Of a stretch of 64,000 bases of DNA, positions 12,567 through 22,938 are shown in pieces. Under the pieces are notes generated by a model. The model was not told where the DNA came from, searched no databases, and saw only the letters and a program-made list of their open reading frames with translations. The position numbers and the translations under genes are program-made. The DNA is from Coemansia sp. RSA 487 (lineage: Eukaryota; Kickxellomycota; Kickxellomycetes; Kickxellales; Kickxellaceae): assembly GCA_027577595.1 (NCBI GenBank), contig JANBRJ010000051.1, positions 1 to 64,000 of the forward strand. The letters run 5' to 3'. Within the stretch, counting starts at the first letter, position 1; the number at the start of each line of letters is the position of its first letter.

Positions 12567-14666
12567 GTCTTTTAGCGTTGGGCATCCGGCTTGGCTCATT
12601 ATAATGTCTTTGCATACAATGTCATTTCCCAAGCAATGATACGCATTAAAGCAAAGCTGCTTGCAAGAAAAACTCTCAGGTACATGCATTTGTTTGTCGT
12701 GACAGAGAAAATATCCACAATGCACCAAAGATTCGGCTTCAGGTATTCTGTATATTTTACGTCAACGAGTATTTGCCTCATTCTCCACGGCTTATTCTAT
12801 ACGAGGGTTGTAAAGATGGCCACTAGTAGTAGTTTTTTAATTTTGCCCCTTAGCTATATTTTTTCCTTCGTTGAGGAAAGAGTCGTATGACCCAATTTAT
12901 TTGCTCCAAAAGGGCACACATGCGCAGCCACATTTGATCCAGTGCTAGCACTAATACTAAACGAAAAGTTGCTCATATAGTTGGAATTGAGTTTTTTTTA
13001 TTAAATTGTATTCAATACCATTCGATCTGTTGCAATATGTGTTGTTGTATCCTTGTCTCCGCCCCTTTGCTTGCTTAAAAATATCATTCACATAATCTAC
13101 TTGTATGCAAGCTACTCAGTGTGAAACACCAAATCAATGTTTACCTCACTGTAGCTGACTATATGCAGCGTCAGTGTATCCGAATACTCCCGTGTAGCAT
13201 TGTTCTTAACATTTCTTGCTTCAAGTGCATTCCTCTACATGCAACATATCGGATGCTGCTTGAATATGTTAACCTATATGTTGGGTAGCTGCGATAAGCA
13301 GTATGGTATTATTGATAATAAAAAACATCTCAATAGAGTTGTATGATAGGATAGTTTAATGGCATGTTCTGTTTCATACGTTTTGCTTAAGGTCATTCAC
13401 AGTCAAATCTGACATTCCAAAAAATAAAAAAATAAGAAGTATTGTAATATAATCATAGTATAGATGCGATATGCTCGTATTATTTACAAAAATCAAGAAC
13501 TGGCAAAGTCGGTATCCGCTATTCACACTATTTCAATTCCATTATTTTTAAACGCGGATATGTAGAAAAATAGCTAAATGATATATTCCCTAACTGTCAC
13601 AGGTTACTGGAGAGGCTTGATTGTGAAATATTATTTTATATAGATAAAAATAAACGCTCAATGGCGGTAATTTGGATGGAATTTTGCTATAAAGCATGCT
13701 CCTCCTAACAAAAGCGACGGATCAAACAGTCAGACGTCTACATTTACAATGAAAGAAGGAAACCACAATTCCGATGTCAAGTGCAATCTATAGTCGTGGC
13801 AATGTTGCACATATCCTCCAAATATCTGTTTTTACCATACCACAATTTAAAATGCTTTGCTTCTTTTTCAAGCTGTGTTTCACATTGCTGCATGCAATTC
13901 ACAGAGATGTAATATTGCATACCTGTGCGTGATGACAATCGCTGTGTCTTTGCCTATTAGTGCAGTTGTATTTGCTGCTCCTGGTGCTTGCGACATTTCT
14001 TTTATACAGGGACAACACCATTTCTCTTGCTCCCAGTAAACAAGCCGTATGGGGCAAAAACCTTTGTCCGTATCACTCTTTTATTTTTATATTTATCTCA
14101 GTGTAGCCACTTGTTGGCTAATTGCCATTTCTAGAGAACCACAAGGACGATAGACACCGAATAACGGGCAACATTGTTGCATTTTTGTCTTTATCCGGGA
14201 AAGCTGCAAATATCCCTTTTATATATTACATGTGAATGGAGGCATTTGTTGATTACTTTCGCTCGAAAGAACCCCTTTATATATTGCAACTATTGGTGGC
14301 ATTTCTAATCATGCGCCATTTGTAGCATCACTATGCAGAGACGCCTCGCTTTATATATGCCCAAGTTTGGAAACCCCGATGTTTAATATAATTAAATTTT
14401 GCATGCCACTACGCATTTTTTGGAAGAGTGCTCTGAAATTTAGAATTGACAGCATATGGCTAGACATGTGTAAACATGTCTGCAGAGAGCCCTTACATGT
14501 TCTTTTTAATATATGCGCTTTTGATGCAGCTACCTCTATACAACGTTCTCTCTATCTACACCTGCTTTAAAAAGTAGAATGTTATTAATGTCAAAGTTCA
14601 CTAATAAACATGTAAAAGAAATATGATTAAGCAAGGCTACACAGCGAGGAACATCATATTGTTTGT
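9596..14666. other. 5-kb gene-poor AT-rich stretch
   Basis: No gene could be supported on either strand. The open frames present (60-100 codons) have no recognisable domains and mostly overlap antisense frames. One frame at 12184-12420 (78 codons, starting MDPLSFLSRYEL) has two hydrophobic stretches but no homologue I recognise. The stretch includes the upstream region of the phospholipase gene, a TTTTCG hexamer repeat (12524-12566) and the 3' flank of the serine dehydratase gene. No tRNA or rRNA was spotted by eye. Confidence 0.5.
12524..12566. repeat. (TTTTCG)n microsatellite
   Basis: Six perfect TTTTCG units (12529-12564), flanked by partial units, occur in the gene-poor stretch. It is translated only in chance frames. 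Confidence 0.9.
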
Positions 14667-16917
14667 TTAGCAAATGGGAACATTGACTGCAAGGCCGCCC
14701 TGAGATGTCTCCTTGTACTTGCTCATCATGTCCTGGCCCGTCTGCCGCATTGTCTCGATAACCTGATCAAGCGAAACTCTATGGCTGCCGTCGCCTTGCA
14801 GGGCCAGCTGCGCAGCCGTGACGGCTTTGACAGCGCCAAGTGCATTGCGTTCAATGCACGGAATCTGCACAAGACCATCGACCGGGTCGCAAGTTAGCCC
14901 CAGATTGTGCTCCATTCCGATCTCAGCTGCGTTCTCCACCTGCGCCGGAGTGCCACCCATGACAGCCGCAAAAGCTGCAGCACTCATGCTACAAGCAACA
15001 CCTACCTCTCCCTGGCACCCCATCTCTGCAGCACTGATAGAGGCACCGCGCTTGTACAGCATACCGATGGCCGCAGATGTGAAAAGGAACTCGAGGATGT
15101 CGCGTGACGGATCCTCGCTCAGAAATTCGAGATGGTACTTGAGCACAGCCGGAATAACACCAGCCGCGCCGTTAGTAGGCGCAGTCACCACACGTCCGCC
15201 CGCTGCATTCTCCTCATTGACAGCAATTGCGTACACCGACAGATAGTCGAGCTGTGGCAGCAGAAGACGGCGTGCTAATGGGCGCTTCTTGAATACGCCA
15301 GTGAGCTCCGTGCGCTGGGTGTTTGTCAGCGATGTTCGATAAGCCTCGCCTTGTGCGCTTTCATAGTTATTGTTGTTGTTATTGGTTCCACGTAGCATGC
15401 TCTGAAGCCCATCAGTGATTGCAGGGCTTTGCTCCTGTGCCAGCTGGCCTTGGTTGCTGCCTCCAGGACCATAGATTCCGCGCATAAGATTCTGGTATAG
15501 GCGCGGCGCACGGCGATTCACGTTGAGACGTCCAGGTAGCTTTCCGTGCGTGGATAAGCAGCCCCTGCGGATGGAGTCATCCATCACGTTCCAGATGCGA
15601 TACGCAGAGTTTATTACGTCGTCACGGCTTCTCCACTGCAGCTCGTTAAGGAAAACAACTTCTGCAATTGACAGATTTTCGCGCTCACACATCTTAATCA
15701 GGTCCGTTCCAGTGCGGAATGGTAGCGCAGCAGTGACCAGATCCTGCTGCGTACGCTCGTCCATTGTTGCTTGCTCCAGATTGCCACCTTCTGTCTCGGC
15801 GGAGGAAGAAGAGGCGTACATCGGCTCATGCTTGTTGTCGCGGTAAAAGACGTTCTCACCATGAGCCACTTGCGTCTTTTCGTTGACCACAAAGCCACCA
15901 CCAATGCTAAAGTACTCGTTTGTAGCAAGCATGTCGCCGTTCGCGTCGAAAACGGTAAAGCGCATTCCGTTTGGATGCTGCGGGAGCGACTCGTAGTAGT
16001 GCAGCGTCATATCTTTGTCGGGGTTAAAGCGGATGCGGTGGCTTCCGTTGAGAGTCATTGTGTTTGTTTCGTGCATCGACTCAACGCGTGAAATGATGGT
16101 TTCGGTTGGCACTGTTTCGGGCAGCTCGCCTTCAAGACCCATCAAGGTTGCATTCGGTGTTCCGTGCCCAATGCCTGTGAGCGCCAACGAGCCGTAGAGG
16201 TCTATTTTGATGCTAGCCACTTTGTCGAGGATCTTGTGGTCCACCAAGTCCTGTACAAATATCTTTCCTGCGCGCATCGGACCGACTGTATGGCTACAAA
16301 GTTGTGCATTAGATGCAATGGATTTAGAAATTGCCGCTTGTTGGGAGATTGTAATTTCGGAAACTGACAAACGTGCTTTTTGACTGCAAGAAACAACAGT
16401 GTATATGGTGGCCACGTGTCGATTTGGATGTGGCTCGGCCACATGCACGCCTTTGTTTCCTCCGCTTCCCATGCCAGCACCTTTGCAGCAGCAAGGGAAA
16501 AAGGTGGTCAGTGCGCAAATTTTTTCAGTGCATGTGGGAAATTTTTTTCATCATTCACAGCTGACGAAAATGAGGAACTTACCTGGACGAAGGTCCGACA
16601 CCGATCGAGAACAAGTCAAATGTGCTGACAACAGCGTGGTTTGTGGACTCGTTTTCTGCAGAGCTGTTGTCGGCAGTCTCTTCGTTTTTGTTGCTTCTCT
16701 GCGAGTGTTCAGGCTCAGCCTCTGGCACGGCCGATGTAGTTGACAGACCTCGACGGCTACTTCTGGTGAACTGCATCAGCTCAATAGTCCTGCCCTTCTT
16801 GTACAGTGTGCTTTGCGTAGCCAATGCAGCGATGCGGTGTCCTTTCATGCGCAATGCCGATGGAACACGGGATGTGGTGGCGATGCCACGAGAAAACGCA
16901 CGAACGGAGAGGCTCAT
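14667..16917 (-). CDS. L-serine dehydratase, iron-sulfur (single-chain SdaA type), probably mitochondrial
   Basis: Exon 1 is 16917-16583 and exon 2 is 16293-14667. The 289-base intron (GTAAGT donor, TTTGTAG acceptor) splits the [13 protein letters not shown] motif and restores it exactly, giving 653 residues. The SDH beta domain (about 98-265) is followed by a low-complexity insertion with an Asn run near 420, then the alpha domain (about 440-645). Cys538, Cys580 and Cys591 keep the C-x41-C-x10-C spacing of the 4Fe-4S ligands in bacterial L-serine dehydratases. The reaction is L-serine to pyruvate plus ammonia. The first ~95 residues are rich in Arg, Ser and Ala with almost no acids at the start, as in a mitochondrial presequence. 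The last residue is Cys653. In the Legionella type 2 enzyme a cysteine near the C-terminus caps the cluster, so a similar role is possible here. Dikarya usually use an unrelated PLP enzyme. Confidence 0.9.
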
Positions 16918-17835
16918 TGTCGGTTTGAATATGTAAAGGAGAGTCCCGTCTTGTGTTTATTGGGGTGGGCGAGTATAATACAAGTAGTGTGTAGAAAGGG
17001 AAAACAAAGAATAAAAAGGTGTTTGGAGCGAGATGCGGTCAGGCAGCAACGATCTTATTTATGGACGCTGTAAAATAAAGGAACAGGCTGATTAGATAGG
17101 AAAGAGGACAAGATGGCAGCTCATCGTTCTTTTTATATACTCGGAAGCAAATAATTTGGTAAATGTGCGGGCTTTTTTTCTCACCACCCATTGTACTTTT
17201 GTTTATTAACAAAAGGCGTAACCTCTCCACTGGGCCAAAAATGTGTTCCCAAAAGCGGCAACATGCTCGCTTTCTGTGACGTGCTTGAGCCGAGTGGAGC
17301 AAAATACAAAAGCAACCGTCTCGTCGTTGTAAGGAGGGAAGGGAAGAGGGGCGGAGGAATTTCGTCCTACACTTGAAAAACAAATAATGTTCCGAAAGGC
17401 TGCAGCTTCATCGCTATCCTTTCTGCGCAATTTCTCATATGGCCGCGATCTCTTTTTTTTAGCGGACAGTCTTGTGGTCGCACTTCACATTTTCTGTCTT
17501 TTCTTTGCAATGCCCACTGCTGAAATCGGGAAATCAAGACCAATTCACCTATCATATTTCCTTACATGTGTCTAGATCCTGAATATCAGACATGGTAATT
17601 ACATTTACCATCACTGTGGCGTTCTCTCTGCGACCATATTTGGTTTCACTTTGCACTTCTGGCTCCTCACTGTAGCCCCCTCTGATAGATACTGATTACA
17701 GATGCTCTGGTGTCAACACCCATTTAGCTTCTTTTTCTTTGTTATTTTTCTGCTTTTGAATTAATTTATTGTCAAAGTAGCTGGTACTTGTTTCTATCTA
17801 TCTTCATCCCCATTTGCAAAAAGGCCCTTCTAACA
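16918..17835. promoter_or_regulatory. Shared upstream region of serine dehydratase (-) and Sec1 copy 1 (+)
   Basis: These 918 bases separate two divergently transcribed genes, so they should hold both promoters. I see no strong TATA or known operator. Several short overlapping frames are present but none is convincing as a gene. Confidence 0.4.
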
Positions 17836-20800
17836 ATGGAGTCGTCCGATGCCAATCCACGCTCACTAGTTGAGCTGCTGCGGAAAAGTATGGTTAGCAG
17901 CTGCATTTGCTTCAATTTCTTTTTGTGATATCCATTGCCAAGCTATCCAAATGCATCAAAAATGCACACATGCTTACCCATCCAAAAACATGCCGATTTC
18001 CGAAACTGGTGCATCTATTTTTGCGTATGCTTTTTCCAAAGTCTGATCAGTCAATGATAAGGCAACCGGTTTTTCGACAGAAAAAAGAAAAACAAAGCAC
18101 GCCACCACATGCCAAGCGTACTTTTTCTTCTGGTTCACACACCTTGCATCGTCTGGTAATGCGACAAATGGACATCATTTTACTAAACCATCTATCGTAT
18201 TTGCTTTTTTTTACCGACATTTCCTGGAATATAGATATTATCAACGCAATCAGTTCAACCGTTGCACCAAACAAATGGCGTGTCGTAGTTGTTGATCGTC
18301 CATCGCTAAAGATCGTCTCGTTTGTGCTGAAAATGCACGAAATCCTCGAACACAATGTGATGGGTAATTATCCAGCCTTGTTCCTCGCTTTGCATTCTAT
18401 GAAAAAGCTGCTTCAATGTCATTTACAGGGTGTTTTTTTGCTAACCATGGTAATGTCATCTTTCTTCAAAATTGGTAGCGGTTCAGCTTATCACCAGGAG
18501 CCGACAGCAGTACCCGGATGTCGAGGCTGTTTATATCCTTGTCCCTTGTGAGGACTCTATTGCACGAGTAATCGAAGATTTTAAGCCCAGCTTGGAGCAA
18601 GCAGCTGTCGAACGTACAAAGTACGCGCGTGCACATTTGTTCTTTACAGGCGCGCTTTCAGACTCACTGCTCTTGTCGCTTCGTCAATCATCCGCCGCAC
18701 CGTACATAAAAGGAATCGACGAGCTGTTTATAGAATATAACCGTAAGTAAAAAATACACACATGTTGGTTTTGAAATCGATACTTCTCTTACCTCCTATT
18801 GATAACCACAAAAACACGGACAGGATATATATTAACACCCACATGCCCTGTACATAAAGCCCAGCTCGTTTACTTAATTGTAGCTATTGAATCGCGGGTC
18901 TTTCTAACCATTCCGTCTGAACAGCCATTTTACGCACTCTATTCGCCACATTCGTCAAATATGGTCCACAGAGATCTGGATGCTGCAGCTGACAGAGTAC
19001 TCAGTGTAATTGCATGCCTTGGGATTCGGCCATACATTCGCTATTACCGTCCCACACAAAGATCGGCTACAAAAGCCGCTGAGTATCCAAAGATTGCCGA
19101 AGCTATGGCCGAAAAGCTTCAACAAAAGCTGGAAAACTACTATACTCGCCGTGCAGCCAACAGCAACAACAAAAACAAGCGCGAAAAGTCAAACGACATA
19201 TCGCCTTCGGTGGTCATTGTCCTTGACAGATCAGTTGACATGTACGCGCCATTATTGCATGAATTCACGTACCAGGCCACTGTGCACGATCTTATTGACT
19301 TGGAAGACGGATGCAAATATACTTACGAGATCAACACGCTGGCTGGTAAAACACAGCAAGCGAGCGCAACTCTCAGCGAGCAGTCTGATGAAATATGGCG
19401 TCAGTATAGACACGAACACATATGTCACGTTGCTGAAGAGCTTGTTGCGCAATTCGAAACAATGGTCAACAAAAACATCGGTGTAAAAGCTGCGCATCAA
19501 CCGTAAGTATTGAATCTTGAACCCCTGTGAAAATTGCTCTTTTACAAATACGTTGCTAACTAATCAAAATTGACAATTTAGGGGTAAAAAGATGAAGCTA
19601 GGGGAATTGCGAGCAGCCATTTCGGAATTGCCAGAGTTTAGCAAACTTCAAGCAATGGTAAGCACTCTGTTTTCTTTTAAAACCGCCGATATAGAGACAC
19701 CGTCCACATACTCATTCCCTCACAAAATACACTATGCACCAACTATTTTGCATTGCCATAATTCATTCTGTATTTAATGTAGTATTCGATGCATATTGAC
19801 TTGGCAAGCAAATGTCTGGATATAATTGGCGAGCAGGAGCTTACCACCATATCGGAATTCGAGCAGGTATTATATCGATTACAAATAAAATACGCTACCA
19901 CATCATCCATTTCAATGTACATTCCGTATTTATAAATGAAAGAGGGATCTATTGGTCATTGATACTATGTTTTTATTTAGGAACTTGTAACTGGAGTGAC
20001 GACCAACGGAGAACAAGTCAACCGTACGTCTATCGAAACCCGACTGATATCACTGTTAGATGACCAAACAATAGAGTAAGTAAAAGTGATCAAAATATAG
20101 TCACGCAGTGCAATATGCACCAGGCCTTTGATGCTAAACGTGGACATCTTCACAAATGTTTCTAATCATAGGAAATATGACAGGATAAGACTACTGTTTC
20201 TGTATCTGGTAATGGTCAATGGTGGAAACGAGCTAGACAGGCGCAGATTAGAACAAATTCCCCAATGCCTAACAATTAACGATAGACGCGCAGCAGTGAA
20301 CTTGCGTCAGCTTGGAATCCCAACAAATGATACTACAGTAAGTCTACACATTCTACGTACGATTTGTTTGCATTAGATATTTGTTTGTTTGTTTATCTGT
20401 CTGTTTTGAGGGATTGCTGACTAACCAGAGTTGAACATTTGAATTTGAATTTGAATTTGAATCGCCTGTAGTCTTATGCTGAAAGCGACCCGAACAAACC
20501 AACTAACAAATGTGGCAAATACGAGTGGAAAAGAATACCACAAATCGGCAAGGAGACATTAGGTTCGAGGTTTTCTCCAGCTGTATACAGTATTATTAGG
20601 GTAAGTTACATAGAGCTGCATATATATGTTGATAACACAACGCAATCTCAACTGAGTGCATATAACACTGAAATAGCGATCCAAACAAAATACTAAACTT
20701 GCCTGATTGATTGATAATTTGCGCCTACTTAGGAAAGCCTTGCAAAAGAGCTTTGCACTGAGCTGTTCCCGTGGGTTAATGAAGCACCTCCTGATGGCCC

Positions 20801-21303
20801 ACCAAAGCACATACTCAATGTAACTGCGACGTCTCTTAGACGGTAAGCCTGATTTGCATATTGTTCTTGATAAATGCACATCATCGACATTTTGCTTATT
20901 GATACTAACAGCGCATGTTATAATTTACAAAAACAAACAATTACTCTATCATATAGAAAGAAAGGCGAGTGGGGAAGCAGAAACAATAGCCAAAAAAAGG
21001 TAAGTCTAGAAAAAACAGAAAACTCTAACACAGCAAACAGCTATACCAAAAATAAATGATGTCCATACTGTATATTAAACTCTAAATTGATTTGCTGTGC
21101 GTCTGGTGTAGGCACCCGGCGACAAGAAAAGTGGCGCTGTGATTATATACATTGCTGGAGGAGTAACCCTGTCGGAGATGCGTGCAGTTTACGAGATTGC
21201 GCAGACATTTAAGCGCGAAATCTACATCGGATCAACCCACATTATCACGCCTCGTGGGTTTTTAGAGGATCTGAAGAGCCTTCATCTCAAAATGCTCATA
21301 TAG
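17836..21303 (+). CDS. Sec1/Munc18-family protein, copy 1 (intron-rich)
   Basis: Twelve exons could be joined, all with GT-AG introns in matching phase: 17836-17887, 18235-18363, 18479-18742, 18884-19502, 19582-19657, 19783-19866, 19981-20075, 20172-20337, 20472-20600, 20733-20842, 20957-20999 and 21112-21303, giving 652 residues. The product aligns end to end with the second Sec1 gene 1.6 kb downstream. It shares the opening W.VVVVD..SLKI..FVLKM.EILEH, the central DRS.D.YAPLLHEFTYQA and the closing IIYIAGGVTLSEMRA blocks. SM proteins clasp syntaxin-type SNAREs and promote membrane fusion; this subgroup resembles Sec1/Munc18 of the exocytic pathway. The length fits the family (about 600-720). 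Intron 8 contains an ATTTGA microsatellite (20437-20462). It converges on the F-box gene with 61 bases between stops. Confidence 0.88.
20437..20462. repeat. (ATTTGA)n short tandem repeat in a Sec1 copy 1 intron
   Basis: Four tandem ATTTGA units lie just upstream of the acceptor at 20470-20471. They are intronic and have no coding effect. Confidence 0.85.
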
Positions 21304-21364
21304 CCTTGAAGAAGGATTGCTTTTTTTTGCAACGTGCTTGGCAACTCTCCTATAAAGGCTGGGG

Positions 21365-22267
21365 CTACGATCTTGTCCTATCAAACAGGATATATGCAAA
21401 CAGTACGGCAAGCAACAGGCAAAATAGCGCCATAAATGATGATTCAGCCCAGCCTACCGTTGACCAGGGCTGCCACAGACGATACGTGGTGCCTGGCTGT
21501 ACTCTGCTGTTTCCAAGTCGACGGAGTTGCCTTTCGACCCTCTCTTTGTCAGCAGTCTTTGATCTGTAGCTAACTATTTCACGAGCCCGGTGTGCACGGG
21601 AGCTATTTCCAACTGGCTCAAGACGAACAGAGCAAAGGGCAATGTTTGTTTTCCATTCTCGAGAAGTGCAAATGCATTCGAATAGCACGTCCTCAAATGG
21701 TGCCTTTACGACCAGCACATCCGGAATAACAAAATCAAAGTAGTCAGAACCAAAGTCTAGTAGGCTGGTATTGTGCGGAAGCTGTGACTCTATAGTTCGA
21801 CGCTGAGCCGCCTTTGCCCGAAACATAATGCCAAATATATTCTGGGCGCGTGGCAAGACAAAAAGGCGCCAGATAACTCTGTATTTGCCTGCATGGACAC
21901 CTTGCAGGCAGCCTTGGACGTGCAACCAACTTACCGCATTAAGCAGAGCCACAGTTCCAAAAACACTGCGCGAGTCGGTTGAAAACCGCCAATATGGCGG
22001 ATGGCTGTGAGCTATTTTGCAGTTGTAGGCAATTGAAAGGATCAAGCAGTCTCTGTCGTTATACTGCTCCTGGTACGACTGTGCACGGCTGTCTGGCTCT
22101 TCGCCAAAGCGTCTACGGTAGATAACTCTCCACAAAAAGTCGTCCTGCGCAACAATACGAAAGTTTCGGCTGACCTCAGCGAACGCTCGCAGATCGTCGC
22201 CATTGCAAAGCGCAAATACCCTAAATAAAACGTCGTCCGGTAGTGTAGTGATACTGCAAGGGGCCAT
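21365..22267 (-). CDS. F-box protein with PP2-like domain and C-terminal membrane anchor
   Basis: A single exon of 300 residues; the ATG at 22267 is the first in frame. An F-box occupies about residues 6-50 (ITTLPDDVLFRVFALCNGDD ... DFLWR). Residues ~110-240 resemble a phloem-protein-2-like fold: W..V.G.......GKYRVIWRL, then E...REWKTN...CSVRLEPV, matching the W-K-G...IRP ending of PP2. A hydrophobic segment near residues 273-294 (FMALFCLLLAVLFAYILF), followed by DRTRS, looks like a tail anchor. F-box proteins bring substrates to SCF ligases. F-box/PP2 proteins are best known in plants, where the PP2 part can bind glycans, so a membrane-tethered glycoprotein-directed SCF receptor is possible but inferred. 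The gene sits between two Sec1 paralogues, convergent with the first and divergent from the second. Confidence 0.75.
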   Translation of the reverse strand: MAPCSITTLPDDVLFRVFALCNGDDLRAFAEVSRNFRIVAQDDFLWRVIYRRRFGEEPDSRAQSYQEQYNDRDCLILSIAYNCKIAHSHPPYWRFSTDSRSVFGTVALLNAVSWLHVQGCLQGVHAGKYRVIWRLFVLPRAQNIFGIMFRAKAAQRRTIESQLPHNTSLLDFGSDYFDFVIPDVLVVKAPFEDVLFECICTSREWKTNIALCSVRLEPVGNSSRAHRAREIVSYRSKTADKERVERQLRRLGNSRVQPGTTYRLWQPWSTVGWAESSFMALFCLLLAVLFAYILFDRTRS

Positions 22268-22938
22268 TGTGTGCGCTTGTATCACTATGTGTTAGGGAAA
22301 CTGGAATATATAATGGTCAAAATAAAAGTCAGTGCGGAGAAGGGAAAAGAAATGAATTTTCAATACAGCGGGCAAAAAGATATCTGGTCATTATTTCACC
22401 ACGTCATTACAGCAGCACATTGTTCTATTGCGATTCTTTGCGTGCGCTCAGACTTTGCGCTATTCCATGCTTTGCAGGGAATATGCACAGGTGGAAAAAA
22501 AGAAGAAAAGTAGAGCTGGTGGGAGAAAACCGAGGTTTGTCTTGGAGACGTGGAAAACTGGAGCTAAAAACAGTGAGGATGCTGTCCAGCAAACGTCATA
22601 CACTGAAATACCGTGAGTTGCGGTTGTCAAACCGCGAGTCTTTTCAACCGCTTTTTTTCTTGCTTCCGCTTTGACCATTCCTCTCTTTCTGCTGCAGTCT
22701 TGTGTTTCTATTTTTCTATTGTATCAACAATTGCTCTATACGTTCTCCTTATACTTTGTTTCTCTAATCAGTTTGCAGACATCTTGCTTTCTGTTTGAAA
22801 TCTGCCATAACGGGAAACGGCATTGGTCGCACTAGTTACTTTTACACTTCTTGGCATTCGTGCTTTCTGCCTTCACGACACGCAACCCACCCGTTTTGCA
22901 TCCGTTTCTTCTAGCCATTTACTTCCTGTGTCTTTAGA
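22268..22938. promoter_or_regulatory. Shared upstream region of F-box/PP2 gene (-) and Sec1 copy 2 (+)
   Basis: About 670 bases between divergent starts. The plus-strand side is pyrimidine-rich from about 22630 to 22920, the usual composition just upstream of genes in this window. No specific operator was recognised. Confidence 0.4.
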
